64,000 nucleotides of DNA from Variovorax sp. OK212 (GTDB taxonomy: Bacteria > Pseudomonadota > Gammaproteobacteria > Burkholderiales > Burkholderiaceae_C): positions 124,001 through 188,000 of the forward strand of contig NZ_FOLP01000005.1 of the NCBI RefSeq assembly GCF_900112425.1. The letters are read 5' to 3'. The notes below the pieces were generated by a model, which saw nothing but the letters and a program-made list of their open reading frames with translations, searched no databases and had not been told where the DNA came from. A program made the position numbers and the translations under genes. Shown piece after piece: positions 30,201 to 36,789 of the stretch (position 1 is its first letter; the number at the start of each line of letters is the position of its first letter).

Positions 30201-30234
30201 GGCCGGTGCGCGCTTCCAGGTGGTGGGCAATTGA
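24205..30234 (+). CDS. Bacterial alpha-2-macroglobulin (YfhM-like), thioester type
   Basis: This very large protein (2009 residues) has an N-terminal membrane anchor (about residues 50-75) instead of a lipobox, followed by many macroglobulin-type beta domains. The thioester motif GCTEQ is intact at Cys1528 in the thioester domain (AYPHGCTEQITSQTFP). These proteins trap attacking proteases in the periplasm by covalent capture, and their gene typically neighbours pbpC, as here. An acidic, Gln/Ser/Asp/Glu-rich insert lies near residues 580-620, and a poly-Asp/Ala stretch (DDDDADADA) near 1920. A GGGGAG site precedes the ATG. Confidence 0.92.
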   Translation: MLQVANRKLASLSDVLFTGLGRVLGFLRPVARGLIGSWRPPGWLRIAGAFVLLGLQWLQQRLAWLVLLLLLVLAGWMASPSVLKWWHGLTPDRVEPVVATAKTEPPQRTQIEFDRGPNPFVMTFSASVAPIARIGQEATGVTIEPTIAGRWTWTQQNRLEFLPAQDWPIGQPYKVQLASGALAPHIEMAQRKYEFTSTEFTAQIAAAEFYQDPVQPNVRRALFQLRFSHPVNTAELEKRLVLTYDQACSSSFFGVGKCASEKFTVSYDKLRLNATLQSEPLSIPEKTRPVVLSLTAGALAQKGGPALRNDQSRAVDIPGLFSLSIASIDPTIVTGENGEPEHVMHVTASMPVHEREMARVVQAWLLPATEEAKGNKDDSDEKFDWSADPAKVTDAVLRRAKKLNLQPIAGEREVSDMVSFRMPQAEGGRYLLVRVAKGLKTPGGYQLGAARQDVRLLKTFAPELTIMSQGSLLALSGERKLPILVRDLPGIRLEIGRLLPQQLQHLVTQTSGDFSHPQFYGGLTSDNLVDRFQKEIPLSIPAGKAHYETVDFAEYLRSDVADRRGVFLLKVQGYDPQAKKKPEGNAEEGQSEDEQQQAQSSDEEGNADGNGEGGDPAQQIDQRLVLVTDLGIVAKKSLDGTRDVFVQSIASGQPVAGALVEVWGRNGMIVASQATDATGAAKLPNLAGYQREKTPVVLVVRKDGDLSFLPFNRNDRTLDISRFDVGGLRAAGVPNQMTGYVFSDRGIYRPGDTMHIAMLVKAGNWATSLRDLPLEAEIIDARGLSVRREKLKLGPGGAAEIAHTTQDTSPTGNYTVNLYLPRESSPGAPEVEGLLIGSTTVKVQEFLPDRTKVTAKLSSEAAEGWVRPKDLKALVDVQNLFGTPAPDRKVEGTLTLSPGFPVFRAFTDYAFFDPQRASDKQVDDLGSVQTSAEGKAEFDLRLSRFDAATYQVHVLAKAFEPEGGRSVSAEAQTLVSDMPYLVGVKVDGDTSYVSKGAARNATVIAIDPQAKKTAVAELKLERVERKVLSVLIKQDNGLYRYESRRKEVVLDEKPFAIAAAGNNVALDTGAPGNFAYVVRNAQGVELGRVEYSVAGNANVSRSLDRNAELQLTLDRKDYEPGQEIAVSIRAPYVGAGLITIERDKVYAHAWFKTDKTASVQKITLPKGFEGTGYINVHFVRDPASDEVYMSPLSYGIVPFATALTQRTANLQLTSTELVKPGQTVKMKLTSDKPTRAVVFAVDEGILQVARYKTPDPLKHFFQKRALEVGTLQTLDLILPEFKKLMQGAAPGGDGEGELGKHLNPFKRKRDKPVAYWSGLVDVNGSREFSYTVPESFNGSLRVMAVAVNDETTAAKTTRTVVRGDMVILPNAPLAMAPGDTVEVGVGLANNIAGSGKDAPIALTLTASGGLEVVGDATQTLKVNERGEASTKFNVRAKPGEQAVLGSSALVFTSTHKSFSARLSTEVSVRPASPFVTLVQAGSFQRAGELSSKADLYPNFRQSDVAVSAAPWAFATGLMQYLEAYPHGCTEQITSQTFPAVLLAGRPELVKEMARGRTAEQGPLSEARKTFERYLAQLRARQTADGGFSLWPGAGTDAFATLYAVHLLVEAKDHKLPVPQDLLQQANAYLQGWLGSGDSSLDGWRQRTQAAYLLTRQGIIAPAALANLREAWRTKKAQGWNDDLGAVYLAASYQLVKQEQVANELLDPVWSDLLARTEKKQRRNVWGAYYDPLVHDSMTLHLVGRHFPARLKTLKPAVWEGMAGMVRDGWYNSLSSASMLLAVDSYFEAVGQNAEGKLTASAVNAQGQAAALALGAVNPITRAAVPAGTAKLKLSNDSDFNLYYSWAEQGFERNVPATPVNQGMEISHEVLDAKGNPVTKVKLGEEVTVRVRVRSLERAQINDVALVDVLPGGLEPVLNAVGDDDDADADAPIWKKRLGGGGSWKVQYADIREDRVVFYGGVGKDLLEVTYKARATNVGDYVVPAAYGEAMYDRRVFSRSAGARFQVVGN

Positions 30235-30267
30235 AAAAAAAGCAGGTGACCTTGCTTGTCCCCTCTC

Positions 30268-30301
30268 CCCTCTCCCCTCGGGGAGAGGGTCAGGGTGAGG
30301 G
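30268..30301 (-). repeat. REP-like element, copy A (reverse orientation)
   Basis: A 10-bp perfect stem (CCCTCTCCCC and GGGGAGAGGG) followed by TCAGGGTGAGGG. Read on the reverse strand it is CCCTCACCCTGA then the hairpin, the same consensus as copy B at 30344-30379 in the opposite orientation. The class (CCCTCACCC-N2-4-CCCTCTCCC hairpin) is a common dispersed repeat in proteobacteria. It lies between the macroglobulin stop and the pbpC start. Confidence 0.85.
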
Positions 30302-30313
30302 CTCGGCCTTCGT

Positions 30314-32689
30314 ATGACCACCGTGCCTGATTCGTCGCCGCTGCCCTCACCCCAACCCTCTCCCGCAAGCGGGAGAGGGAGCAGCAGCCGGGGAAGGAAG
30401 GCGCTGATCACCCTCGCGGTCTTCGCCGCGTTGCTCGCCCTGCTGCGGCTCTGGCCGCACGCGCAACTCAGCGAAACCGTCGGCAGCTCGCGCGCCGTCT
30501 ACGCGCAAGGCGGCGAGCTGCTGCGCCTCACGCTCGCGGGCGACGAGCAGTACCGCCTGTGGGTGCCGCTCGAACGCATCTCGCCCACGCTGGTCGACGC
30601 GGTGCTGCTGTACGAAGACCGCCGCTTCCACGCGCACCCCGGCGTGAACCCCGCCGCGCTGGCACGCAGCGCGTGGCGCATTGCCAGCGGCGAGCGCCGC
30701 CAGGGCGGCTCCACGCTCACCATGCAGCTGGCGCGCCGCGTGTACGGCATCGACAGCCGCACGCCCACCGGCAAGGTCGCGCAGATCTTCGCCGCGCTGT
30801 GGCTGGAGGCGCGCTTCAGCAAGCACGACATCCTCGAGGCCTACCTCAACACCGCGCCCTACGGCGGCAACATCGAAGGCGTGCAGGCCGCGAGCCTCAT
30901 CTACTTCCGCAAGGACGCCGTCAAGCTCAGCCTGCCCGAGGCGCTGACGCTCGCGGTGATTCCGCAGAACCCCGTGAAGCGCATCGCCGAGCGCGGCCGC
31001 AACGCCGAGCTGCAATCGGCGCGCGAACGCCTGTGGGCGCTGTGGGCCGAGCGCGACCCGACCGCGAAGCAGCACGCGCCCGATGCGCAACTGGCGCTCT
31101 CGGCACAGTCGCGCGGCAGCCTGCCCTTTCTCGCACCGCACGCCACCGACATGCTGCTCGCGCAGGAGCGCGGCGTGCAGGAGGTGCGCACCACGCTCGA
31201 CCTGCGCATGCAGGCCACGCTCGAGCGCGTGATGGGCCAGTACCTGCGCACGCATGCCGACGTGGGCATGACCAACGCGAGCGCGCTGCTGCTCGACGCC
31301 TCCACCATGCAGGTGCGCGCGATGATCGGCTCGGCCGACTTCCGCAACGACGCCATTGCGGGCCAGGTCAACGGCGTGCTCGCCAAGCGCTCGCCGGGCT
31401 CCACGCTCAAGCCCTTCATCTACGCGCTCGCGCTCGACCAGGGGCTGCTGCACCCGAGAACGATGCTGAAGGACGCGCCCACCTCCTTCGGCCCCTACAC
31501 GCCGGAGAACTTCGACCACCGCTTCGCCGGCCCCTTGTCGGCGCAGGAGGCGCTCATTCGCAGCCGCAACATTCCCGCGGTGGCCGTGGCGGCGAAGCTC
31601 TCGCGGCCGGGGCTCTACGACTTCATGCGCCTGGCGGGCGTGCAGAAGCTGCAGAGCGAATCGCACTACGGCCTGGCGCTGGTGCTGGGCGGCGGCGAGG
31701 TCACGCCCGAGGAGCTGGCAGGCATGTACGCCACGCTGGCCAATGGCGGCATCTCGCAGCCCATTCGCTACACGCAGCCCGCGCCCGACGAGCGCCCGGT
31801 GCAGCCGCTGCGCCTCTTGAGCGAAGAGGCCTCCTTCATCACGCTCGACATGCTGCGCCACACGCCGCGCCCCGACACCACGCTGCCCGCGCGCCCCGCC
31901 ATCGCATGGAAGACGGGCACGTCATGGGGCTTTCGCGACGCGTGGACGGCCGGCGTGTTCGGCCGCCACGTGCTGGTGGTGTGGGTGGGCAATTTCGATG
32001 GCAGCAGCAATCCCGCGCTGGTGGGCGTCGATGCGGCCGCGCCGCTTTTCCTGCGCATGGTCGATGCGCTGCGCGCCGAGCGGCTCGACCCCGGCGAGGT
32101 GGTGTCGCGCCAGCCGCCCGACCTGCGCCAGGTCGAGGTGTGCGCGGCCACGGGCGGCCTGCCCGACGCGCTGTGCCCGGTGCGCGCCATGACGTGGTTC
32201 ATCGCCGGCAAGTCGCCCATCCAGGTCAGCAACCTGCACCGCGCGGTGTGGGTCGACGAGACCACCGGCAAGGTGGTGTGCGGCCCGCAGCCCAACGCGC
32301 GCCAGCAGGTGGTGGAGCAATGGGGCAGCGACATGCGCCGCCTGTTCCGCCAGGCCGGCCTGCCGCGCGCGAGCGCGCCGTCCGACGGCTGCGAGAACGA
32401 TGGCAACGCGCCCGAGGGCGCGCCGCTCATCACCTCGCCGCTGCGCGGTGTGCGCCACACGCTGCGCGTGAAGAAACCCGAGCCGCTGGTGCTGCGCGCC
32501 GAGGCCGCCGCCGGCACGCAGACCGTCTACTGGTTCGCCGACGACGCGCTCATCGGCCGCGCCGCGCCGGGCGAAGGCATCACGTGGATGCCCGACCTTG
32601 CGGAGTCGGGCCGGCGCTACGTGCTGCGCGCGGTCGACGACCAGGGGCGCGCCGAATCGCGCGAGGTCACGGTAGACATCGCACCCTGA
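30314..32689 (+). CDS. pbpC: Penicillin-binding protein 1C
   Basis: This 791-residue bifunctional peptidoglycan synthase has a signal anchor at about residues 29-46. The glycosyltransferase domain GT51 follows, with catalytic Glu101 in EDRRFHAHPG and GGSTLTMQLAR. The transpeptidase domain has STLK (Ser363-Lys366), SRN and KTGT (Lys533). A C-terminal BiPBP_C-like beta domain (about 690-790) ends the chain. The macroglobulin-pbpC pair is thought to block proteases and repair wall at breaches. The first 25 residues (MTTVPDSSPLPSPQPSPASG...) are encoded by a REP-like repeat and are probably a neutral cytoplasmic tail. Confidence 0.93.
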   Translation: MTTVPDSSPLPSPQPSPASGRGSSSRGRKALITLAVFAALLALLRLWPHAQLSETVGSSRAVYAQGGELLRLTLAGDEQYRLWVPLERISPTLVDAVLLYEDRRFHAHPGVNPAALARSAWRIASGERRQGGSTLTMQLARRVYGIDSRTPTGKVAQIFAALWLEARFSKHDILEAYLNTAPYGGNIEGVQAASLIYFRKDAVKLSLPEALTLAVIPQNPVKRIAERGRNAELQSARERLWALWAERDPTAKQHAPDAQLALSAQSRGSLPFLAPHATDMLLAQERGVQEVRTTLDLRMQATLERVMGQYLRTHADVGMTNASALLLDASTMQVRAMIGSADFRNDAIAGQVNGVLAKRSPGSTLKPFIYALALDQGLLHPRTMLKDAPTSFGPYTPENFDHRFAGPLSAQEALIRSRNIPAVAVAAKLSRPGLYDFMRLAGVQKLQSESHYGLALVLGGGEVTPEELAGMYATLANGGISQPIRYTQPAPDERPVQPLRLLSEEASFITLDMLRHTPRPDTTLPARPAIAWKTGTSWGFRDAWTAGVFGRHVLVVWVGNFDGSSNPALVGVDAAAPLFLRMVDALRAERLDPGEVVSRQPPDLRQVEVCAATGGLPDALCPVRAMTWFIAGKSPIQVSNLHRAVWVDETTGKVVCGPQPNARQQVVEQWGSDMRRLFRQAGLPRASAPSDGCENDGNAPEGAPLITSPLRGVRHTLRVKKPEPLVLRAEAAAGTQTVYWFADDALIGRAAPGEGITWMPDLAESGRRYVLRAVDDQGRAESREVTVDIAP
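30344..30379 (+). repeat. REP-like element, copy B, inside the pbpC coding sequence
   Basis: CCCTCACCCCAA followed by an 11-bp perfect stem (CCCTCTCCCGC and GCGGGAGAGGG, AA loop). It lies within codons about 11-22 of pbpC and encodes PSPQPSPASGRG. It is the inverted partner of the copy 43 bp upstream. Confidence 0.88.
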
Positions 32690-32758
32690 ACGGATGTCAT
32701 GGGCGCGTCATGCCTGCCCGGCATGGTCACGCGTTTTCGACTTGGAACTTTCCCGCCC

Positions 32759-34111
32759 ATGACGCGTCTCGCCTCCCTTTCTTTCATCGCCCTGGCCACC
32801 GCGCTCGCCTGCGGCAGCGTGACGGCGCAGACCGCCTTCCCCGCCACGCTCGCCGGCCACGCCGTGCTGCCCGCGCAGAGCTTCGTGGCCGCGCCGAAGG
32901 ACGCGCCGGCCGACCTGCAGGTCAGCGGCAAGTTCACCACGGCCAAGCGCGTGGAGGCGATCGGCTCGGTCGAGGGGCTTTCGGCCGGACGCGGCACGGG
33001 CGTGTCGGTGCCCTTCAAGGGCCAGCCGCTGCAGGGCCACTCGGGCATCAAGAAGATGGACGACGGCTCGTTCTGGATCCTCACGGACAACGGCGCCGGC
33101 GCCAAGGCCAACTCGCCCGACTTCATGCTCTACCTGAACCACTACAAGGTGGACTTCAAGAGCGGCAAGTTCAACCGCCTGGAGACCGTGTTCCTGCACG
33201 ACCCCGACAAGAAGGTGCCGTTTCGCATCGTCCATGAAGGCACAAAGCAGCGCTACCTGACGGGCTCCGACTTCGACCCCGAGAGCTTCCAGTTCGCCGG
33301 CAGCGCGCTGTGGATCGGCGAGGAGTTCGGCCCCTTCCTGATCAAGGCCGACCTCAAGGGCAAGGTGCTCGCGGTGTTCGACACGCTGGTCGACGGCAAG
33401 GCCGTGCGCTCGCCCGACCACCCGGGCGTGACCACGCCGGGCGCGCCCGGTGGCGCGGTCGACTTCCAGATCAAGCGCTCCAAGGGCTTCGAGGGCATGG
33501 CTTCTTCGAAGGACGGCAGCAAGCTCTACGCGCTGCTCGAAGGCCCGGTGTGGAACGCGGAAGCCAAGGACTACGAGCGCGTGGAAGGCAAGGAAGCGCT
33601 GCGCGTGCTGGAGTTCGACGTGGCCACCGAGAAGTGGACCGGGCGTCATTGGAAGTACGTGCTGGAAGCCAACGGCAACGCCATCGGCGACTTCAACATG
33701 ATCGACGCCACCACGGGCCTGATCATCGAACGCGACAACGGCGAGGGCACCAGCGACAAGGCCTGCCCCGAAGGCCAGAAGCGCACCGACTGCTTCCACG
33801 ACATCGCCAGGTTCAAGCGCGTCTACAAGGTCGAGCTGAGCGACGCGAACGTGGGTGGTGCGGCGCGCAAGATCGGCTACATCGACCTGCTGAACATCGC
33901 TGACCCCGACAAGCTCGCGCGCAAGCCGCTGAACGACGGCGTGCTGAAGTTCCCGTTCTTCACCATCGAGAACGTCGACGTGGTGGACGCCACGCACATC
34001 GTGGTCGGCAACGACAACAACCTGCCCTTCTCGAGCAGCCGCGAGCCGAACAAGGCGGACGACAACGAGCTGGTGCTGCTGGAAGCCGGCGCGCTGCTGC
34101 AGGCGAAGTAA
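32759..34111 (+). CDS. Exported esterase-like activity of phytase family protein
   Basis: This 450-residue protein has a signal peptide (MTRLASLSFIALATALACGSVTAQ). The body matches the phytase-like esterase (beta-propeller) family: VEGLSAGRG, HSGIKKMDDGSFWILTDNG, GEEFGPFLIKADLKGKVL, KGFEGMASSKDGSKLYALLEG, then IERDNGEG and a closing NDNNLPFSSSREPNK. Members are periplasmic or extracellular, and their substrates are mostly unproven. The Met at 32759 is used because the signal peptide begins there. The gene ends at a strong terminator that also marks the left border of the phage-derived island. Confidence 0.85.
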   Translation: MTRLASLSFIALATALACGSVTAQTAFPATLAGHAVLPAQSFVAAPKDAPADLQVSGKFTTAKRVEAIGSVEGLSAGRGTGVSVPFKGQPLQGHSGIKKMDDGSFWILTDNGAGAKANSPDFMLYLNHYKVDFKSGKFNRLETVFLHDPDKKVPFRIVHEGTKQRYLTGSDFDPESFQFAGSALWIGEEFGPFLIKADLKGKVLAVFDTLVDGKAVRSPDHPGVTTPGAPGGAVDFQIKRSKGFEGMASSKDGSKLYALLEGPVWNAEAKDYERVEGKEALRVLEFDVATEKWTGRHWKYVLEANGNAIGDFNMIDATTGLIIERDNGEGTSDKACPEGQKRTDCFHDIARFKRVYKVELSDANVGGAARKIGYIDLLNIADPDKLARKPLNDGVLKFPFFTIENVDVVDATHIVVGNDNNLPFSSSREPNKADDNELVLLEAGALLQAK

Positions 34112-34122
34112 AGAGCCAGGCA

Positions 34123-34156
34123 CGGCGGCCGGGCCTGCGAGCCCGGCCGCCGTTTT
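34123..34156 (+). terminator. Terminator between the phytase-like gene and the tailocin island
   Basis: A 12-bp perfect GC stem (CGGCGGCCGGGC and its complement) with a six-base loop is followed by TTTTCGCTTT. It serves the rightward phytase-like gene. The leftward Mor gene stops seven bases beyond its T-tract, so the hairpin may also stop that transcript. Confidence 0.85.
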
Positions 34157-34162
34157 CGCTTT

Positions 34163-34654
34163 CTAGTACGCGATGTCCGCGACGATGCGGGCCACCTGCC
34201 GTTCGACCAGGCGGTGCTCCGCGGCAAGCGCGCGCACCGACTTGCCGGTGCTGAAGTCCGTGCGGATGCGCTCGTTGCGGATGGCATCGAACGCGCGCTG
34301 CGCCTTGGGCAGCACGAAGCGCAGCCCGGTGCCGTCGATGGCGTACTCCGCGCTCAGCGCGCGCAGCTTGTCGAAGCCGATCAGCCCCGCAATCGGGTGC
34401 TCCGGCGTCGGGTGGGCCGGAATGTAGATGCGCAGGCCGCCGTAGCGCTCGATCAGGCGCAGGGTGGCGGGCAGCCCGATCAGCCGCACGAACTCGCGCA
34501 GCCGGGGCGGCAGCAGTTCGCTTGCCAGCTCGCTTGCCAGTGCGGTGACCGCCTGCCGCAGGCCGGTGCCTCCTTGCCGGTACGGCGGCGGCAGCCCCGG
34601 CGCGATCCTGTTCGGTGGAAAGGGTGTCATGGCGATGAATTCCGGTGGGCTCAT
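34163..34654 (-). CDS. Mor-like transcriptional activator
   Basis: This 163-residue protein has a C-terminal half that resembles the Mor/C activator family of Mu-like phages. It has a central region with LRIYIPAHPTPEHPIAGLIGFDKLRALSAEY and a C-terminal helix-turn-helix (FSTGKSVRALAAEHRLVERQVARIV). In Mu, Mor activates the middle promoter and the related C protein the late promoters. Here it is the last gene of the leftward operon and the best candidate to switch on the lysis and tail genes. Its ATG overlaps the DUF3164 stop (ATGA). Confidence 0.72.
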   Translation of the reverse strand: MSPPEFIAMTPFPPNRIAPGLPPPYRQGGTGLRQAVTALASELASELLPPRLREFVRLIGLPATLRLIERYGGLRIYIPAHPTPEHPIAGLIGFDKLRALSAEYAIDGTGLRFVLPKAQRAFDAIRNERIRTDFSTGKSVRALAAEHRLVERQVARIVADIAY

Positions 34655-35271
34655 GCGGCGGCCACGTCCAGGTTGATGGGCGTGTACTCGCCCGTGGCGT
34701 CGTCGCGCTCGTAGAAGCGGATGTAGGGCTTGGTGCTCGCGATCTTCATGCTGTCGCCGATCGCCTTCATGGCCTGCTGCCACTTCTCGTCGGCGATGTC
34801 GTGGCGGCGCAGGCCGAGCACGCGCGCGGTGCTGATCTTTCCCTGCTGGTCGACCTGGAACGCGTCGTTCACCAGCACCTTGATGTTGGCGTTGCTGCCC
34901 CTGCTCCAGCCCTGGATGCATTCGTCGATCAGCGCTTTGGCGGCCTGCAGGCGCTCGTCGAAGACCACGGTGTCCTGCATGCGGCGCTCGACCTTGTGCT
35001 TGCCGTCGAAGCTCAGCAGCGTGACGTTGCCCTTCTTGCCGCCCTTTTTCACGTCGTAGGCGGCCAGGCTGCGCTCGATGAACTCGTGCACCGCATTCAT
35101 GGCCGACAGCTTGAACCCGATCAGCGCCGCGCTCTGCCGGCGCGCCTGCTCGCAGAGTTCGCTGACCACGGCGTGGCGGTCCTTGTCGATCGGCTTGATC
35201 TTCGACACCGGGATCAGTGCGTCGTTGGCGTCTTTCCAGTAACCCGGGTGGTGTGCGATGGCTTCTTGCAT
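34651..35271 (-). CDS. DUF3164 family phage protein
   Basis: This 206-residue protein starts MQEAIAHHPGYWKDANDALIPVSKI and contains VKKGGKKGNVTLLSFDGKHKVERRM, as in DUF3164. Members are found in the early region of Mu-like transposable phages, usually after the transposase genes A and B. Function unknown. A GAGAGGA site lies just before the ATG, inside the end of a 20-codon frame. Its presence here without MuA or MuB is strong evidence for descent from a transposable phage. Confidence 0.82.
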   Translation of the reverse strand: MQEAIAHHPGYWKDANDALIPVSKIKPIDKDRHAVVSELCEQARRQSAALIGFKLSAMNAVHEFIERSLAAYDVKKGGKKGNVTLLSFDGKHKVERRMQDTVVFDERLQAAKALIDECIQGWSRGSNANIKVLVNDAFQVDQQGKISTARVLGLRRHDIADEKWQQAMKAIGDSMKIASTKPYIRFYERDDATGEYTPINLDVAAA

Positions 35272-35282
35272 GGAATGTCCTC

Positions 35283-35345
35283 TCAGGAGTTGACGTTGTC
35301 GTTGGCGTTGTTGTGGTCCGAAGGCGCTGGCGCGGCGCCGCTCAT
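35283..35345 (-). CDS. Possible 20-residue coupled ORF
   Basis: ATG at 35345 overlaps the stop of the preceding frame (ATGA) and encodes MSGAAPAPSDHNNANDNVNS, ending 11 bases before the DUF3164 start. The ATGA join fits the pattern of every other gene in this operon, but the peptide has no known relatives and may only carry the next ribosome-binding site. Confidence 0.3.
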   Translation of the reverse strand: MSGAAPAPSDHNNANDNVNS

Positions 35346-35749
35346 CGCGATGCGCCCCAGTAGCCGGAGCGCTGGCCCAGCAGCAGGCTCGGAATGCGGG
35401 CGAAGTCCATCGCGCCGGGCCGCACGACCGTGGCGGCTTCGGGCGCGTAGACGCTGCTGTCGAGCCGCAGCACGCGGCGCGCCGCCGCGATGCGGCCGGC
35501 CAGCGGTGCCGGGCCCTGCTTCCAGCACGCACGGCCGCCGACCGCCACGCTGTGCACGTGGCCGCCGTCCGCCAGCCGGGCCAGTTGCTGCCGCAGGGCC
35601 GTGCTGCCGGGCTCGGGCCGGTAGCCCGCGACGCGCTGGGCCAGCATGCGTTCGAGTTCCTTGGCCGAGGCCGCCTCGTGCGTTTCGAGGTGCGAGGCCA
35701 CGGCGCGGCGGACCTCGCCGGCCAGCGCGTGATCGGGTGTCGTGCTCAT
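35342..35749 (-). CDS. Hypothetical phage regulatory-region protein (135 aa)
   Basis: This 135-residue protein begins MSTTPDHALAGEVRRAVASHLETHEAASAKELERMLA. The first half is helical and resembles a winged-helix arrangement (TALRQQLARLADGGHVHSV). The C-terminus (MDFARIPSLLLGQRSGYWGASR) is unlike any family I know. Both ends overlap neighbouring genes by ATGA, so it belongs to the coupled early operon. A DNA-binding role is a guess from the helical pattern. Confidence 0.6.
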   Translation of the reverse strand: MSTTPDHALAGEVRRAVASHLETHEAASAKELERMLAQRVAGYRPEPGSTALRQQLARLADGGHVHSVAVGGRACWKQGPAPLAGRIAAARRVLRLDSSVYAPEAATVVRPGAMDFARIPSLLLGQRSGYWGASR

Positions 35750-35985
35750 GCGCGGGCCTCCTCGTGGGCCGCGGGCGCGCCGAAGGTGTCGAGCACACGG
35801 CGCGCGATGCGGTCGGTGCGGGCCTTGCCCGCGCCGTACTTGCCGCTGGCGTTGAGCACCTGGCTCACCGCGGCGGGGCTCAGGCGCAGCTGCGCGGCGA
35901 CCTCGGAACGCAGGCGCTGCGCACAGGCCGCCTGCAGCAAGGCGAACCAGGGCTCGCTCATGTACGCGGGGGGCACGCCGGTCAT
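35746..35985 (-). CDS. Small helix-turn-helix protein
   Basis: This 79-residue protein contains a convincing helix-turn-helix: SEVAAQLRLSPAAVSQVLNASGKYG, followed by a basic helix (KARTDRIARRVLDTF). Similar small regulators occur in the early region of Mu-like phages. The Met at 35985 is used because it overlaps the preceding stop (ATGA). It could help set early or late timing with Ner and Mor. Confidence 0.62.
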   Translation of the reverse strand: MTGVPPAYMSEPWFALLQAACAQRLRSEVAAQLRLSPAAVSQVLNASGKYGAGKARTDRIARRVLDTFGAPAAHEEARA

Positions 35986-36383
35986 CGGGCTTCTCCTCGC
36001 GGCGCCGGCGGCGTGGCGCCGATGTCGCGCAGCAGCGCATAGCGCTTCATGCCGTCGACGCGGCGCGCATCGACGCGCACCGCCTGCGGGCATTGCCGCG
36101 ACCAGGACAGCAGCAGCGCGCCGGCCTGGCGGCGGCCCAGCGCCATGCCGTTGTCATCGCCGGCGTGCGTATCGACCAGCAACGCGGCGGCCTCGTCGGC
36201 CGTCAGCGCGCGGCGAATGCGCAGCAGGTTCCACAGGCGGGTGGCGAACGGATCCGCGTTGCACACCACCGCGTCGGGCGCGGCCGTTGGAGCGGGCGGC
36301 TCGCCCTGCGCCGCTTCGGCGCGGCGCTCCGACAGCGCCATCAGCGCCTTGGCGACGAACCATTCGGACATCGTGTTTTCCAT
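35982..36383 (-). CDS. Hypothetical phage early protein (133 aa)
   Basis: This 133-residue protein starts at an ATG preceded by GGAGGTG four bases away. The central part (FATRLWNLLRIRRALTADEAAALLVDTHAGDD) and the end (DARRVDGMKRYALLRDIGATPP) are helical with some basic patches. I do not recognise a family. The stop overlaps the next gene by ATGA, and its start overlaps the stop of the shifted Ner tail frame (TGATG). Confidence 0.6.
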   Translation of the reverse strand: MENTMSEWFVAKALMALSERRAEAAQGEPPAPTAAPDAVVCNADPFATRLWNLLRIRRALTADEAAALLVDTHAGDDNGMALGRRQAGALLLSWSRQCPQAVRVDARRVDGMKRYALLRDIGATPPAPRGEAR

Positions 36384-36640
36384 CAGGCACCTCCCGCCGG
36401 GCGCGCTTGGCCCCTGGATTCGACAAAGCCTTTTTTCACCGTACATTCCTCCTCGCTTGTGGCACTGCTCAGTTCACTGGCACGCCCGGTGACGGCTGCA
36501 ACCGCCATCGGGCACTCTTCGACACTTTTCTTTTCCACCGGCCCGCGACGCGCCAGGCCGTTCGGATTGCGCGTCAGCGCGATGCCCCTGTTGCGCGGCC
36601 GCTGGTAGCGGCCCGGCCAGATGGCTTCGGGGACGAGCCC
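36383..36640 (-). pseudogene. C-terminal part of the Ner-like gene in the -1 frame
   Basis: Continuing the Ner-like gene in the -1 frame from 36640 gives LVPEAIWPGRYQRP, which is the expected end of a Ner/Nlp DNA-binding domain (alignment position of IWPSRY), then about 70 more codons. This frame ends in a TGA that overlaps the start of the next gene (TGATG). The match shows that the two frames once formed one gene of about 135 codons, split by loss of one G in a short G-run at 36638-36640. Programmed -1 frameshifting is possible but no canonical slippery heptamer is present. Confidence 0.6.
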
Positions 36641-36789
36641 AATGCACGCGCCACGATGTGCTCCGCCGCAACCCACGGTCGGTGCAGAACCTCGTTGATA
36701 TGCGCGTATCCGTGTTGTTTTGCCAACTTGGACAGGTTGGTTCCCCTCATTTCCAGTGCTGCTTTAACCTGGGCAGGGTGCCAATCCAT
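36574..36789 (-). CDS. ner: Ner-like DNA-binding regulator, frameshifted
   Basis: As read, this is 71 residues: MDWHPAQVKAALEMRGTNLS, then KLAKQHGYAHINEVLHRPW and AEHIVARALG. This is the Ner/Nlp winged helix-turn-helix of Mu-like phages. After ALG the frame leaves the family consensus and soon stops, while the -1 frame supplies the missing IWPxRY end. In Mu, Ner represses the early and repressor promoters from between them; here too it is divergent from the repressor gene across an AT-rich operator region. If truncated, its DNA binding may be altered, changing control of the whole tailocin. Confidence 0.75.
   Translation of the reverse strand: MDWHPAQVKAALEMRGTNLSKLAKQHGYAHINEVLHRPWVAAEHIVARALGSSPKPSGRAATSGRATGASR

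Noticed and set aside
27031..30411. 1126-codon reverse frame opposite the macroglobulin gene
   Set aside because: Antisense shadow with His/Leu/Gly bias and no recognisable motif.
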